DNA of 50,869 nt from DASUZB01 sp036377075 (GTDB lineage: Bacteria; Actinomycetota; CALGFH01). Under the pieces are notes generated by a model that was given only the letters and a program-made list of their open reading frames with translations, was not told the origin of the DNA and made no database searches. The position numbers and the translations under genes are program-made. Positions within the stretch are counted from its first letter, which is position 1; each line of letters begins with the position of its first letter. The stretch covers positions 1-50,869 of the forward strand of contig DASUZB010000010.1 in NCBI GenBank assembly GCA_036377075.1, read 5' to 3'. Positions 31,705 through 39,423 of this stretch are shown piece after piece.

Positions 31705-32200
31705 CGTCCCTTGTCGACCGGGGGGCTACCGCTTCGCTACTCGAGCCCCCCGGACCCCCCAAACTGCTACAGGTCCACCGCAGCTCGCGGGCTGGCGGGG
31801 CGCCGCGGTCCCCCACCCGCCTGGAGACGTCGGTCACCGTCCGGTAGATGCGCACCGCCTCGACCTGGCCGCCGCGCGCCCGCACCGCGTCGGCCCACGC
31901 CCGGCAGACGGCCGCCTGCCGGCCGGCATCGAGCGCGGCGAAGCCCTTGAGGACCTGGACGTTGCCGTGGAAGCCGACCGGCAGGTCGCGGAAGGGCACC
32001 GGCGTCTCGTGCCCGGCCGCGTCGACCGTCACCGCCTGCCAGGCGACCTGGACCGGCTGGCGCGCGTCGGCGAACAGCCGCCAGCCGGTCAGCGGCCACG
32101 CCTCGATGCCGGCCACGCCGCAGACCACGAACGCCGTCAGGAACGCGGCGACGAACCAGCGGGTCCATGCCGGCACGGCCGTACGCTGCACCGTCTGCAT
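31685..32200 (-). CDS. Membrane-anchored protein, partner of the HTTM protein
   Basis: A 171-residue protein. One N-terminal transmembrane helix (about residues 13-33, WFVAAFLTAFVVCGVAGIEAW) is followed by WPLTGWRLFADARQPVQVAW and a soluble domain with HETPVPFRDLPVGFHGN; this type of small protein commonly sits beside HTTM genes. The natural end is probably near ELRWTCSS: the last ~25 residues (GGPGGSSSEAVAPRS onward) are encoded by palindromic repeat copy B. ATG 32200 has no ribosome site but an extended -10 (TGC-TAGCTT, 32215-32207) ends six bases ahead, so the mRNA should be leaderless. Function unknown. Confidence 0.78.
   Translation of the reverse strand: MQTVQRTAVPAWTRWFVAAFLTAFVVCGVAGIEAWPLTGWRLFADARQPVQVAWQAVTVDAAGHETPVPFRDLPVGFHGNVQVLKGFAALDAGRQAAVCRAWADAVRARGGQVEAVRIYRTVTDVSRRVGDRGAPPARELRWTCSSLGGPGGSSSEAVAPRSTRDGGVAPA
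31717..31759 (-). repeat. Palindromic repeat copy B, at the 3' end of the HTTM partner gene
   Basis: A shorter copy of the element at 31172-31250, with the same 17-base ends and a 9-base loop. The arms are CCGGGGGGCT (31718-31727) and AGCCCCCCGG (31744-31753). It adds a Gly/Ser-rich tail to the partner protein before the TGA at 31687-31685. Confidence 0.75.
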
Positions 32201-32206
32201 GCGATG

Positions 32207-32215
32207 AAGCTAGCA
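32207..32215 (-). promoter_or_regulatory. Extended -10 promoter of the HTTM partner gene
   Basis: TGC-TAGCTT on the minus strand ends six bases before ATG 32200. The TGn extension can replace a -35 box, and the distance predicts transcription starting at the A of the ATG. Confidence 0.5.
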
Positions 32216-32309
32216 CCACGGTCGCGAGTCGTTGCCGAATCCGCGGTCGCCCTGCCCGCGAGGCATCCGAGGCCAGCCGCCGCGGCCGGTCAGGCCGTGA
32301 CGGCCGCGC

Positions 32310-32678
32310 TCAGCGCTCGGATTCGCCGGGGCTGGTCGTGCCCTGCGTGAGGTCCAGCTCGCCCTCGCTCTCGAAGCCGCTGACCACCTCGTCGGGCGCG
32401 GTGCTCGGCAGCGCCTCGTCCACCTCGATGGCGTCGTGGACCTCCTGGCCGAGGGTGTTGCGGGCGCGGCCGATCGCCCACTCCCGGTCCTTCTCCGAGC
32501 CGACCCGGCCCTCGACCACCGGGATGGCGTCCTCGCCCTCGGCGATGTGCAGTTCCTTGACGTCGATGGCCGGGTCGCGCTGGTGCAGCGCGGCATCGAC
32601 GGCCGCGTCGGGCCCGCCGGCCTGGTCCACGGCCCGCTCCTTCTCGGCGGGATCCGGCTGGTAGTCGTCGGCGCTCAT
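32310..32678 (-). CDS. Small acidic hypothetical protein, 122 residues
   Basis: Very acidic and probably largely disordered at both ends (MSADDYQPDPAEKERAVDQA at the start, TSPGESER at the end). The centre (DVKELHIAEGEDAIPVVEGR and DREWAIGRARNTLGQEV) may form a short folded motif. ATG 32678 has AGGAGG eight bases upstream. It stands alone between the HTTM pair and the GuaB-family gene. I do not recognise a family. Confidence 0.75.
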   Translation of the reverse strand: MSADDYQPDPAEKERAVDQAGGPDAAVDAALHQRDPAIDVKELHIAEGEDAIPVVEGRVGSEKDREWAIGRARNTLGQEVHDAIEVDEALPSTAPDEVVSGFESEGELDLTQGTTSPGESER

Positions 32679-32740
32679 GCCATGTTCCTCCTGGGTTCCG
32701 TCGTCGCCACCGGGTACCCTGCGCGGGCGGCGGCAATCGC

Positions 32741-34156
32741 TCAGGAGGTGGGCGCGCCCGGGCTCGACTCCATCTGGCCGGACTGCGTCTGGCGCACGAA
32801 CACGGCCTGCTCCCAGCACTCCGGCACGGTGGCGGCGTCGATGTAGCTCATGCCGCTGCGCAGGCCGCCGACCAGCTCGCCGACGATCTCGGCGACCGGG
32901 CCGCGCAGGGGGAACTCCATCTCCTCGCCCTCGGGCACGTACTGGTCGAGCGCGTCGCCGCGGCCCTCGATCTCCAGCCGCGCCGCCGCCGCGGCGTACG
33001 AGGCCATGCCGCGGAAGACCTTGTAGTGGCGGCCGCCGCGGCGCACCACCTCGCCGGGGCTCTCCTGGCGGCCGGCGAACAGCGAGCCCACCATCACCGT
33101 GCTCGCGCCCGCCGCGATCGCCTTGGCCACGTCGCCCGGGTGGCGGATGCCGCCGTCGGCGATCAGCGGCGTGCCGCTCTCGCGCGCCGCCGCGGCGCAG
33201 TCGAGGATCGCGCTGAGCTGCGGCACGCCGACGCCGGCGACCAGCCGGGTGGTGCAGGCGAAGCCGGGGCCGATGCCGACCTTGACCGCGTCCGCGCCGG
33301 CGGCGGCCAGGTCGGCGAAGCCCTCGGCGGTGGCGACGTTGCCGGCCACCAGCTCGCAGTCGGGCCAGGCGGCCTTGAGCTCGCGGATGACGTCGAGGGT
33401 GTGGTCGGCGTGGCCGTGGGCCACGTCGACCACGAGCGCGTCCACCTGGGCTTGTAGGAGTGCCTCGGCGCGCGACAGGTAGCCGCCGCGCACCCCGACG
33501 GCGGCCGCCACCCGCAGCCGTCCCTGCTGGTCGCGGGTGGCGTGCGGGTACTGGTCGCGGAGGGCGAGGTCGCGCAGGGTGATCAGCCCGGCGAGCCGGC
33601 CGTCGTCGTCGACCAGCGGCAGCTTCTCGATGCGGTGGCGGTCGAGCAGCTTGCGGGCCTCGTCCAGGCTGGTGCCGGCCGGCGCGGTGACCAGCCGCTC
33701 GGCCGGGGTCATGGCGGCGGCGACGCCGGCCTCGGCGGCGGCGCGCATGTCGCGGGCGGTGAGGATGCCCAGCGGCCGGCGCTCCGCGTCGACCACCACC
33801 AGGCCGGTGACGCCCAGCCGCGCCGCCTCCGCGGCGGCCTCGGCGACGGTGCGCTCCGGGCCGATGGTGTACGGCTCGGTGACCACGTGGCCGAGGTAGC
33901 GCTTGACCCGCCGGACCTCGTCGGCCTGCGCCTCCACCGGCAGGAAGCGGTGGATCACGCCGAGCCCGCCGAGCTCGGCCATGGCGACCGCCATCGGCGC
34001 GGTGGTCACCGTGTCCATGTTGGCCGAGACGATCGGCACGGCCACCTCGATGCCCCGGCTGAAGTGCGAGCGGGTCGCCACGTGCCGGCGCGAGCGCACC
34101 CGCGAGCGCCGCGGCACCAGCAGGACGTCGTCGAAGGTAAGGGCAAGTCGCAGCAC
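32741..34156 (-). CDS. GuaB-family IMP dehydrogenase or GMP reductase
   Basis: A 471-residue TIM-barrel enzyme with an inserted pair of CBS domains (about 90-205: TEPYTIGPERTVAEAAAEAA, ARDMR, AAMTPAERLVTAPAGTSLDE). The start LTFDDVLLVPRRSRV and SANMDTVT are classic. The active-site loop is GIGPGFACTTR with the catalytic Cys near 301, and the phosphate loop is GGIRHPGDVAKAIAAGA. The mobile flap (RGMASYAAAAARLE...DQYVPEGEEMEFP) lacks a clear IMPDH-style Arg-Tyr-Phe motif, so GMP reductase activity is a real alternative. GTG 34156 is favoured over GTG 34162 because GAGAGG lies five bases ahead of it. It belongs to guanine nucleotide metabolism. Confidence 0.88.
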   Translation of the reverse strand: MLRLALTFDDVLLVPRRSRVRSRRHVATRSHFSRGIEVAVPIVSANMDTVTTAPMAVAMAELGGLGVIHRFLPVEAQADEVRRVKRYLGHVVTEPYTIGPERTVAEAAAEAARLGVTGLVVVDAERRPLGILTARDMRAAAEAGVAAAMTPAERLVTAPAGTSLDEARKLLDRHRIEKLPLVDDDGRLAGLITLRDLALRDQYPHATRDQQGRLRVAAAVGVRGGYLSRAEALLQAQVDALVVDVAHGHADHTLDVIRELKAAWPDCELVAGNVATAEGFADLAAAGADAVKVGIGPGFACTTRLVAGVGVPQLSAILDCAAAARESGTPLIADGGIRHPGDVAKAIAAGASTVMVGSLFAGRQESPGEVVRRGGRHYKVFRGMASYAAAAARLEIEGRGDALDQYVPEGEEMEFPLRGPVAEIVGELVGGLRSGMSYIDAATVPECWEQAVFVRQTQSGQMESSPGAPTS

Positions 34157-34282
34157 GATCACCTCTCGGGGCGCTGGGGGACCGGTCCCCCCCGGCCGGC
34201 GGTAGGTTACGCCCCGACCGCGGCGGCGCGCCGCCGGCGGGCTCGATTCCGAGAAGCTGGCACACGGTGGGAGAGGCTCGAG

Positions 34283-35047
34283 ATGAGTGCGATCATCACC
34301 CTGTTCATCGCGGTGCTCCTGTCGGTCCTGGTGGCTCGCGTCGGGACCATCGCGCTGGTGCTGACCGGACTGTCCCACGAGGCGGCGAAGTTCCAGGCCC
34401 ACTCGGCCTTCCTCGGCGTCGGCTTCACCACCAGCGAGGCCGAGACCGTGGTCGGCCACCCGGTCCGCCGGCGGATCCTGCTGCTGCTGATGCTGCTCGG
34501 CAACGCCGGGCTGGTCGGCGTGGTGGTCACGGTGCTGCTGGCCTTCCTCAACGTCGGCGGCGGCCAGGTCGTGCTCAGGGCGGCCGCGCTGCTCGCCGCG
34601 CTGCTGCTGGTGTGGCTGCTGGTCCGCTCGCCGTGGGTGAACCGGCGCATGGGCGCGCTCATCGGCCACGCCCTGCGGCGCTGGACCCACCTCGACGCCC
34701 GCGACTACGCCGACCTGCTCAACCTCTCGGAAGACTGGAGCGTCGACGAGCTGCGGGTGCGGTCCGGCGAATGGCTCTGCGGCCGCACCCTGGCCGAGCT
34801 CGACCTCGAGCACGAGGGCGTCCTGGTGCTGGGCATCTACCGGGCGGACGGGAGCTTCGTGGGCACGCCGACCGGCCACACGCCGGTGCGGGACGGCGAC
34901 ACCCTGGTCGCCTACGGGCGGGGCGAGCTCATCGCCGAGCTGGACCGGCGCGCCGCCGGCCCCGCCGGCGACCACGCCCACCAGGAGTCGGTCGCGTTCG
35001 AGCGCCGGCTCGTCGCGGCCCAGACCGAGCGGGACGAGGGCCGCTGA
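34283..35047 (+). CDS. Membrane protein with RCK_C (TrkA-C) domain
   Basis: A 254-residue protein. Helices near residues 1-30, 60-85 and 92-112 surround a short loop (AHSAFLGVGFTTSEAETVV, reminiscent of the ion-channel filter loop of KtrB/TrkH-like proteins). A cytoplasmic TrkA-C domain follows (about 150-220: SEDWSVDELRVRSGEWLCGR ... VRDGDTLVAYGRG), which in relatives binds nucleotides or cyclic di-AMP. The C-terminal tail is charged. ATG 34283 has GGGAGAGG upstream. It is likely a regulator or component of cation transport; no other transporter subunit is adjacent. Confidence 0.82.
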   Translation: MSAIITLFIAVLLSVLVARVGTIALVLTGLSHEAAKFQAHSAFLGVGFTTSEAETVVGHPVRRRILLLLMLLGNAGLVGVVVTVLLAFLNVGGGQVVLRAAALLAALLLVWLLVRSPWVNRRMGALIGHALRRWTHLDARDYADLLNLSEDWSVDELRVRSGEWLCGRTLAELDLEHEGVLVLGIYRADGSFVGTPTGHTPVRDGDTLVAYGRGELIAELDRRAAGPAGDHAHQESVAFERRLVAAQTERDEGR

Positions 35048-35063
35048 ACGTGGCCGGGGCTCC

Positions 35064-36035
35064 CTAACCGGACATGGTGGGCAGGCAGCGGGCCAGGGCG
35101 GCCGCGTCCACGTTGCCGCCCGACAGGACCACGCCGGCCCGGCGCGCCCGCACCGCCCCGCTCAGCAGCGCCGCCACCGGCAGCGCTCCCGACGGCTCCA
35201 CCAGCTGCTTGGTGCGCGACCACAGCAGCGCCAGGGCGGCGACCAGCTCCTCCTCGGTCACGGTCACGATCTCGTCGACCAGGCGGCGCATCACCGCGAA
35301 GGGGCGCTCCCCGGGGGTGAGGGCGCGCACGCCGTCGGCGAGCGTGACCGGTGCCGCCGGCAGGCGGACGCGGCGGCCCCCGGCGAGCGAGCGCCGGGCG
35401 TCGTCGGCGGCGGCCGGCTCGACGCCGACCACGCGGGTGCGCGGCGAGCTGCCCTTCACCGCCGCCGCCGTGCCGGCGATCAGCCCGCCACCGCCCACCG
35501 GGACGACCACCGCGTCCAGCCCCGGCCCCGCCTGCTCGAGCAGCTCCAGCGCCGCGGTACCCTGGCCGGCCATCACGTACGGGTCGTCGTAGGGGTGGAC
35601 CAGGTGCAGGCCGCGCTCGGCGGCCAGGGCGAGCACGGTCGCGTCGCGGCGCTCGTGGGTGACGCCCTCGCTGACCACCTCGGCGCCGTAGGCGCGGGTG
35701 GCGGCGAGCTTGGCCGGGTTGGAGTCGGCCGGCATCACCACCACCACGGGCACGCCGGCCGCGGCGGCGGCCATGGCGACCGCCTGGGCGTGGTTGCCGG
35801 AGCTGACCGCGACCACCCCGCGCGCCCGCACCGCCGGGTCGAGCGCCAGCACGGCGCTGGTCGCCCCGCGGGCCTTGAACGAGCCGGTCCGCTGCAGGTG
35901 CTCGGCCTTGGCGAGCACCTGGCAGCCCAGCTCGGCGTCGAGCAGGCGCGAGCGCACCACCGGGGTCCGGTGCACCCGGCCGGCGATCCGGGCCGCGGCC
36001 GCCTCCACCTCGGGCAGGCCGAACCCGGCGGTCAT
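35064..36035 (-). CDS. Threonine/serine dehydratase (PLP, fold type II)
   Basis: A 323-residue catabolic-type threonine dehydratase that converts threonine to 2-oxobutyrate and ammonia. The PLP lysine is K54 in GSFKARGA, the phosphate loop is GGGGLIAG, and SSGNHAQAVA is the substrate loop. There is no C-terminal ACT-like regulatory domain, so it resembles the short unregulated enzymes; serine racemase-like activity is possible. Its ATG overlaps the stop of the threonine aldolase gene (ATGA), placing two threonine-degrading enzymes under coupled translation. Confidence 0.92.
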   Translation of the reverse strand: MTAGFGLPEVEAAAARIAGRVHRTPVVRSRLLDAELGCQVLAKAEHLQRTGSFKARGATSAVLALDPAVRARGVVAVSSGNHAQAVAMAAAAAGVPVVVVMPADSNPAKLAATRAYGAEVVSEGVTHERRDATVLALAAERGLHLVHPYDDPYVMAGQGTAALELLEQAGPGLDAVVVPVGGGGLIAGTAAAVKGSSPRTRVVGVEPAAADDARRSLAGGRRVRLPAAPVTLADGVRALTPGERPFAVMRRLVDEIVTVTEEELVAALALLWSRTKQLVEPSGALPVAALLSGAVRARRAGVVLSGGNVDAAALARCLPTMSG

Positions 36036-37057
36036 GCCGCGGCGGCCACGATCGCGGCGGCCGCCCGCTCGGCGTCCTCGCCGCTCACCTCGTAGTGGAA
36101 CACCAGCCGGACCTGCTCGGGCGAGACGTCGGCGGCCAGCACCCCGGCGGCGGCGAGGCGCTCGACCAGGCCGGGCCCGTCGGTGCCGAACGGCCCGGTC
36201 GCCAGCAGCACGATGTTCGTCTCCACCAGGGCCGGGTCGGTGCTGCCCGGCACCGCGGCCGCGACCGCCTTCGCGGTGGCCTGCGCGCTGGCGTGGTCGT
36301 CGGCGAGGCGGTCGACCATCTCGTCGAGGGCGACCAGGGCGGCGGCGGCGAGCACGCCGGACTGGCGCATCCCGCCGCCGAGGAGCTGGCGCACCCGGCG
36401 CGCGCGCTCGACCAGCTCATGGTCTCCGATGACCGCCGAGCCGACCGGCGCGGCCAGGCCCTTGGAGAAGCACACCGACAGCGAGTCGAACACCGCGCCG
36501 TAGCGCTCCAGCGGCGTGCCGCTGGCCACCGAGGCGTTCCAGATGCGCGCCCCGTCGCAGTGCAGGTGCAGCCCTGCCGCGCTGGTCAGCGCGCGCAGCT
36601 CCCGCAGCTCGGCGAGCGGCTGGACGGCGCCGCCGCCGCGGTTGTGGGTCTGCTCGACCGCGACCGCGGCGGTCGGCACGCCGTAGACGGCCGTGCGGAT
36701 GCGGGCAGCGACCGCCGCCGGGTCGAGGCGGCCGCGCTCGCCGGCGACGGCGTGGAGCTGGATGCCGCTGAGCGCCGGGGCGGCACCGGACTCGTACCAG
36801 AAGATGTGGTTCTCCTCGTTCGCGATGACCTCGCTGCCCGGCCGCGCGGCCAGGCGCAGGCACACCTGGTTGCCCATCGTCCCCGAGGGGACGAACAGGG
36901 CCGCCTCGCGGCCGAAGCGCTCGGCGACGGCCGCCTCGAGGCGCTGCGTGGTCGGGTCCTCGCGCCAGATGTCGTCGCCGACCTCGGCCGCCGCCATGGC
37001 GCGGCGCATCGACGGGGTCGGGCGGGTCAGGGTGTCGGAGCGCAGGTCGATCGGCAT
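36032..37057 (-). CDS. ltaE: Low-specificity threonine aldolase
   Basis: A 341-residue PLP enzyme of fold type I that splits threonine to glycine and acetaldehyde. It begins IDLRSDTLTRPTPSMRRAM, has the GDDIWREDPT loop, HCDGARIWNA with the PLP-interacting Asp, and the Schiff-base lysine K199 in SVCFSKGLAAPVGS. Length is normal. It is the upstream gene of the pair with the dehydratase. The ATG at 37057 has a GGGACGTGCC stretch ahead but no strong ribosome site. It is divergent from the esterase gene across about 130 bases. Confidence 0.94.
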   Translation of the reverse strand: MPIDLRSDTLTRPTPSMRRAMAAAEVGDDIWREDPTTQRLEAAVAERFGREAALFVPSGTMGNQVCLRLAARPGSEVIANEENHIFWYESGAAPALSGIQLHAVAGERGRLDPAAVAARIRTAVYGVPTAAVAVEQTHNRGGGAVQPLAELRELRALTSAAGLHLHCDGARIWNASVASGTPLERYGAVFDSLSVCFSKGLAAPVGSAVIGDHELVERARRVRQLLGGGMRQSGVLAAAALVALDEMVDRLADDHASAQATAKAVAAAVPGSTDPALVETNIVLLATGPFGTDGPGLVERLAAAGVLAADVSPEQVRLVFHYEVSGEDAERAAAAIVAAAA

Positions 37058-37186
37058 GGCACGTCCCGGGTCGGTGGCTCACGGTGCGCCCGGCGGCCGG
37101 GAGCCGCCGGCCGGCTGGTCGAGTCTACCGGCGACGCGCCAGCCGCCGGTCTGCGAGGATCGCAGCGTCTCGAAAGGGAGGTTGGC

Positions 37187-37963
37187 ATGTCGTACCCGGT
37201 CCTGGCCGGCGCCGAGCCGTTCTCGTTCGACGGCGGCGACGTCGGCGTGCTGCTGCTGCACGGCTTCACCGGCTCGCCGCAGGGGCTGCGCCCCTGGGGC
37301 GAGGCGCTGCGGGAGGCCGGCTTCACGGTGCGCTGCCCGCGGCTGCCCGGTCACGGCACCGACTGGCGCGACCTGGCGGCGCGCCGGGCCCCGGAGATGG
37401 TCGCCGCCAGCGAGCGCGCCCTCGACGAGCTCGCCGAGCGGTGCGGCAAGGTGGTGGTCGGCGCGCTGTCGTTCGGCGGGGCGCTCGCCCTGCACCTGGT
37501 GGCGACGCGGCCGGACAAGGTTCGCGGGCTGGTGACGGTCAACCCGTGGCTGTACTCGAAGGACCGCCGGCTGCTCCTGCTGCCGGTGCTCAAGCTGCTG
37601 GTCGCCAGCGCCCCGGGGGTCGGCAGCGACCTGGCGGACTCCGAGGCCAGGGAGCTGGCCTACGAGCACGTGCCGCTGCGCACGCTGGCGTCGCTGCGCA
37701 GCTTCCAGCGCGGCGTGCGCGCCGCCCTGCCGCGGGTCACCCAGCCGCTGCTGTGCTTCGTGTCGCGCCACGACCACGTGGTCGACCCGGGCAACACCGA
37801 GCTGGTCGCCGCGCGCGCCGGCTCCGACGACCTGCGGGTGGTCTGGCTGGAGCACTCCTACCACGTGGCAACCCTCGACCTGGAGCGGCACGCGATCTTC
37901 GACGGCAGCATCGAGTTCTTCCGCCGGGTGACCGGGGCCGGCCGCGCCCAGCCGAAAACCTGA
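37187..37963 (+). CDS. Alpha/beta hydrolase, carboxylesterase-like
   Basis: A 258-residue alpha/beta hydrolase of the Est30/monoglyceride-lipase type. The oxyanion loop is HGFTGSPQG, the nucleophile elbow GALSFGG has Ser 95, the acid is in SRHDHVVDPGN and the histidine in LEHSYHVATLD. There is no signal peptide. ATG 37187 follows AAAGGGAGG at six bases. The natural substrate is probably a small ester or monoacylglycerol. A short inverted repeat (CTGCC/GGCAG) follows the stop near 37970 and may help end transcription. Confidence 0.92.
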   Translation: MSYPVLAGAEPFSFDGGDVGVLLLHGFTGSPQGLRPWGEALREAGFTVRCPRLPGHGTDWRDLAARRAPEMVAASERALDELAERCGKVVVGALSFGGALALHLVATRPDKVRGLVTVNPWLYSKDRRLLLLPVLKLLVASAPGVGSDLADSEARELAYEHVPLRTLASLRSFQRGVRAALPRVTQPLLCFVSRHDHVVDPGNTELVAARAGSDDLRVVWLEHSYHVATLDLERHAIFDGSIEFFRRVTGAGRAQPKT

Positions 37964-37989
37964 CCGCCCTGCCTGCGGGGCAGTCGACG

Positions 37990-37995
37990 TAGAAT
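37990..37995 (+). promoter_or_regulatory. Candidate -10 hexamer before the TIGR00300-type gene
   Basis: TAGAAT, identical to the -10 of the exporter promoter at 13767, lies 34 bases before ATG 38030. No clear -35 is visible. Confidence 0.45.
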
Positions 37996-38029
37996 CGGGC
38001 GTTCGCCCTCCCGGACGCGACGAGGAGCC

Positions 38030-39244
38030 ATGCCTGCCACGACCGAGACCCTGGAGATCACCGGCCACGTGATCGACTCGATGCTGTTCACCCGCATCCT
38101 CGACCAGGTCCGGGAGGCCCTGGCCGACTACGAGATCGAGCAGTTCGACGTCGGCCGCACCCCGGTCGACCCGTCCTACGCCCGGCTCAAGGTCACCGCC
38201 GAGGACCCGGCGCAGCTCGAGGGGTTGGTCCAGTCGCTCATGGGGCTCGGCATGACCCGCCTCCAGACCGGCGAAGCCACCCTGGCGGCCGCCGAGATCG
38301 ACGGGGTGCTGCCCGACGGCTTCTACTCCTCCACCAACCTGGAGACCGACGTGCGCGTCGACGGCCACTGGCTGCGGGTGGAGAACCCAGAGATGGACTG
38401 CGCCATCGTGGTCGAGGCCGGCCGCGCCCGCACGGTGCCGATGAGCGACGTGGCCAAGGGCGCGAAGGTGGTGGTCGGCAGCCTCGGGATCCGGGTGCGG
38501 CCGCGCGACCGGGGCCGCGCCGGTGAGGTCTTCGAGTTCATGTCCTCCCAGGTCTCCAGCGAGAAGCCGCACGGGCTGATCGTCCGCCGGGTGGCCGGCA
38601 TGATGCGCGCCACCAAGGACCGCGGGGAGCGGATCCTGTGGGTGGCCGGCCCGGCGGTGGTCCACACCGGGGCGGGGCCGGCGCTGGTCCGCCTGATCGA
38701 GGCCGGCTACGTGGACGTGCTGTTCGCGGGCAACGCCCTGGCCGCCCACGACATCGAGGGCGCGCTGTACGGCACCAGCCTCGGCGTCAACCTGGCCGAG
38801 GGGATCGGCGTCGAGCACGGCCACGAGCACCACATCCGCGCCCTCAACACCGTCCGCCGCTGCGGCTCGATCTCCAAGGCGGTCGAGCAGGGCGTGCTCA
38901 CCTCGGGCATCATGCACGCCTGCGTCACCCGCGGGATCGACTTCGTGCTCGGCGGGTCGGTGCGCGACGACGGCCCCCTGCCCGACACCGTCACCGACGT
39001 GATCGAGGCGCAGCGGCAGATGCGCTCGCTCCTGCCCGGCGTCGGCTGCGGGATCATGGTCGCGACCATGCTGCACTCCATCGCCACCGGCAACCTGCTG
39101 CCGGCCTCGGTGCGGCTGGTCTGCGTCGACATCAACCCCGCCACCGTGACCAAGCTGGCCGACCGCGGTTCGACCCAGACGACCGGCGTGGTCACCGACG
39201 TCGGCCTGTTCCTCGGCGCCCTGGCGGCCGAATTGACGGGCTGA
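38030..39244 (+). CDS. TIGR00300 / LOR-SDH-like enzyme, possible ornithine cyclodeaminase
   Basis: A 404-residue protein of the family named after the LOR/SDH bifunctional enzyme conserved domain. The N-terminal ~115 residues (LEITGHVIDSMLFTRILDQV) are the family's small domain. The catalytic half contains GPAVVHTGAGPALVRLIEAG, LFAGNALAAHDIEGALYGTS, GGSVRDDGPLPDTVTDV and VDINPATVTKLADRGSTQT, which fits a dinucleotide-binding fold. Homologues in methanogens and the C-terminal domain of cyanobacterial AgrE/ArgZ have been linked to ornithine-to-proline conversion; this is from memory. ATG 38030 has GAGGAG just ahead. No arginine-degradation gene is nearby, so the role here is inference. Confidence 0.78.
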   Translation: MPATTETLEITGHVIDSMLFTRILDQVREALADYEIEQFDVGRTPVDPSYARLKVTAEDPAQLEGLVQSLMGLGMTRLQTGEATLAAAEIDGVLPDGFYSSTNLETDVRVDGHWLRVENPEMDCAIVVEAGRARTVPMSDVAKGAKVVVGSLGIRVRPRDRGRAGEVFEFMSSQVSSEKPHGLIVRRVAGMMRATKDRGERILWVAGPAVVHTGAGPALVRLIEAGYVDVLFAGNALAAHDIEGALYGTSLGVNLAEGIGVEHGHEHHIRALNTVRRCGSISKAVEQGVLTSGIMHACVTRGIDFVLGGSVRDDGPLPDTVTDVIEAQRQMRSLLPGVGCGIMVATMLHSIATGNLLPASVRLVCVDINPATVTKLADRGSTQTTGVVTDVGLFLGALAAELTG

Positions 39245-39423
39245 GGTCTGGGTAAGACGGCAGGGACGGGACCACGCCGTTCACCGGTCGTCCACCCCGC
39301 CGCCCGCTGATAGTCAGAAGACCGACGAAGTGGCAGACTCTCGCCGGTGCTCGCCCTCGCTGGTGCCGCTGGAAGGAGGCCACGACGGATCCACAGCCGG
39401 GTGCCGGCCCGACCGTCCGCCGC

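Noticed and set aside
34200..34282. A possible tRNA-like T-arm (GGCTCGATTCC) ahead of the RCK_C gene
   Set aside because: No acceptor stem, anticodon arm or D-arm can be paired around it.
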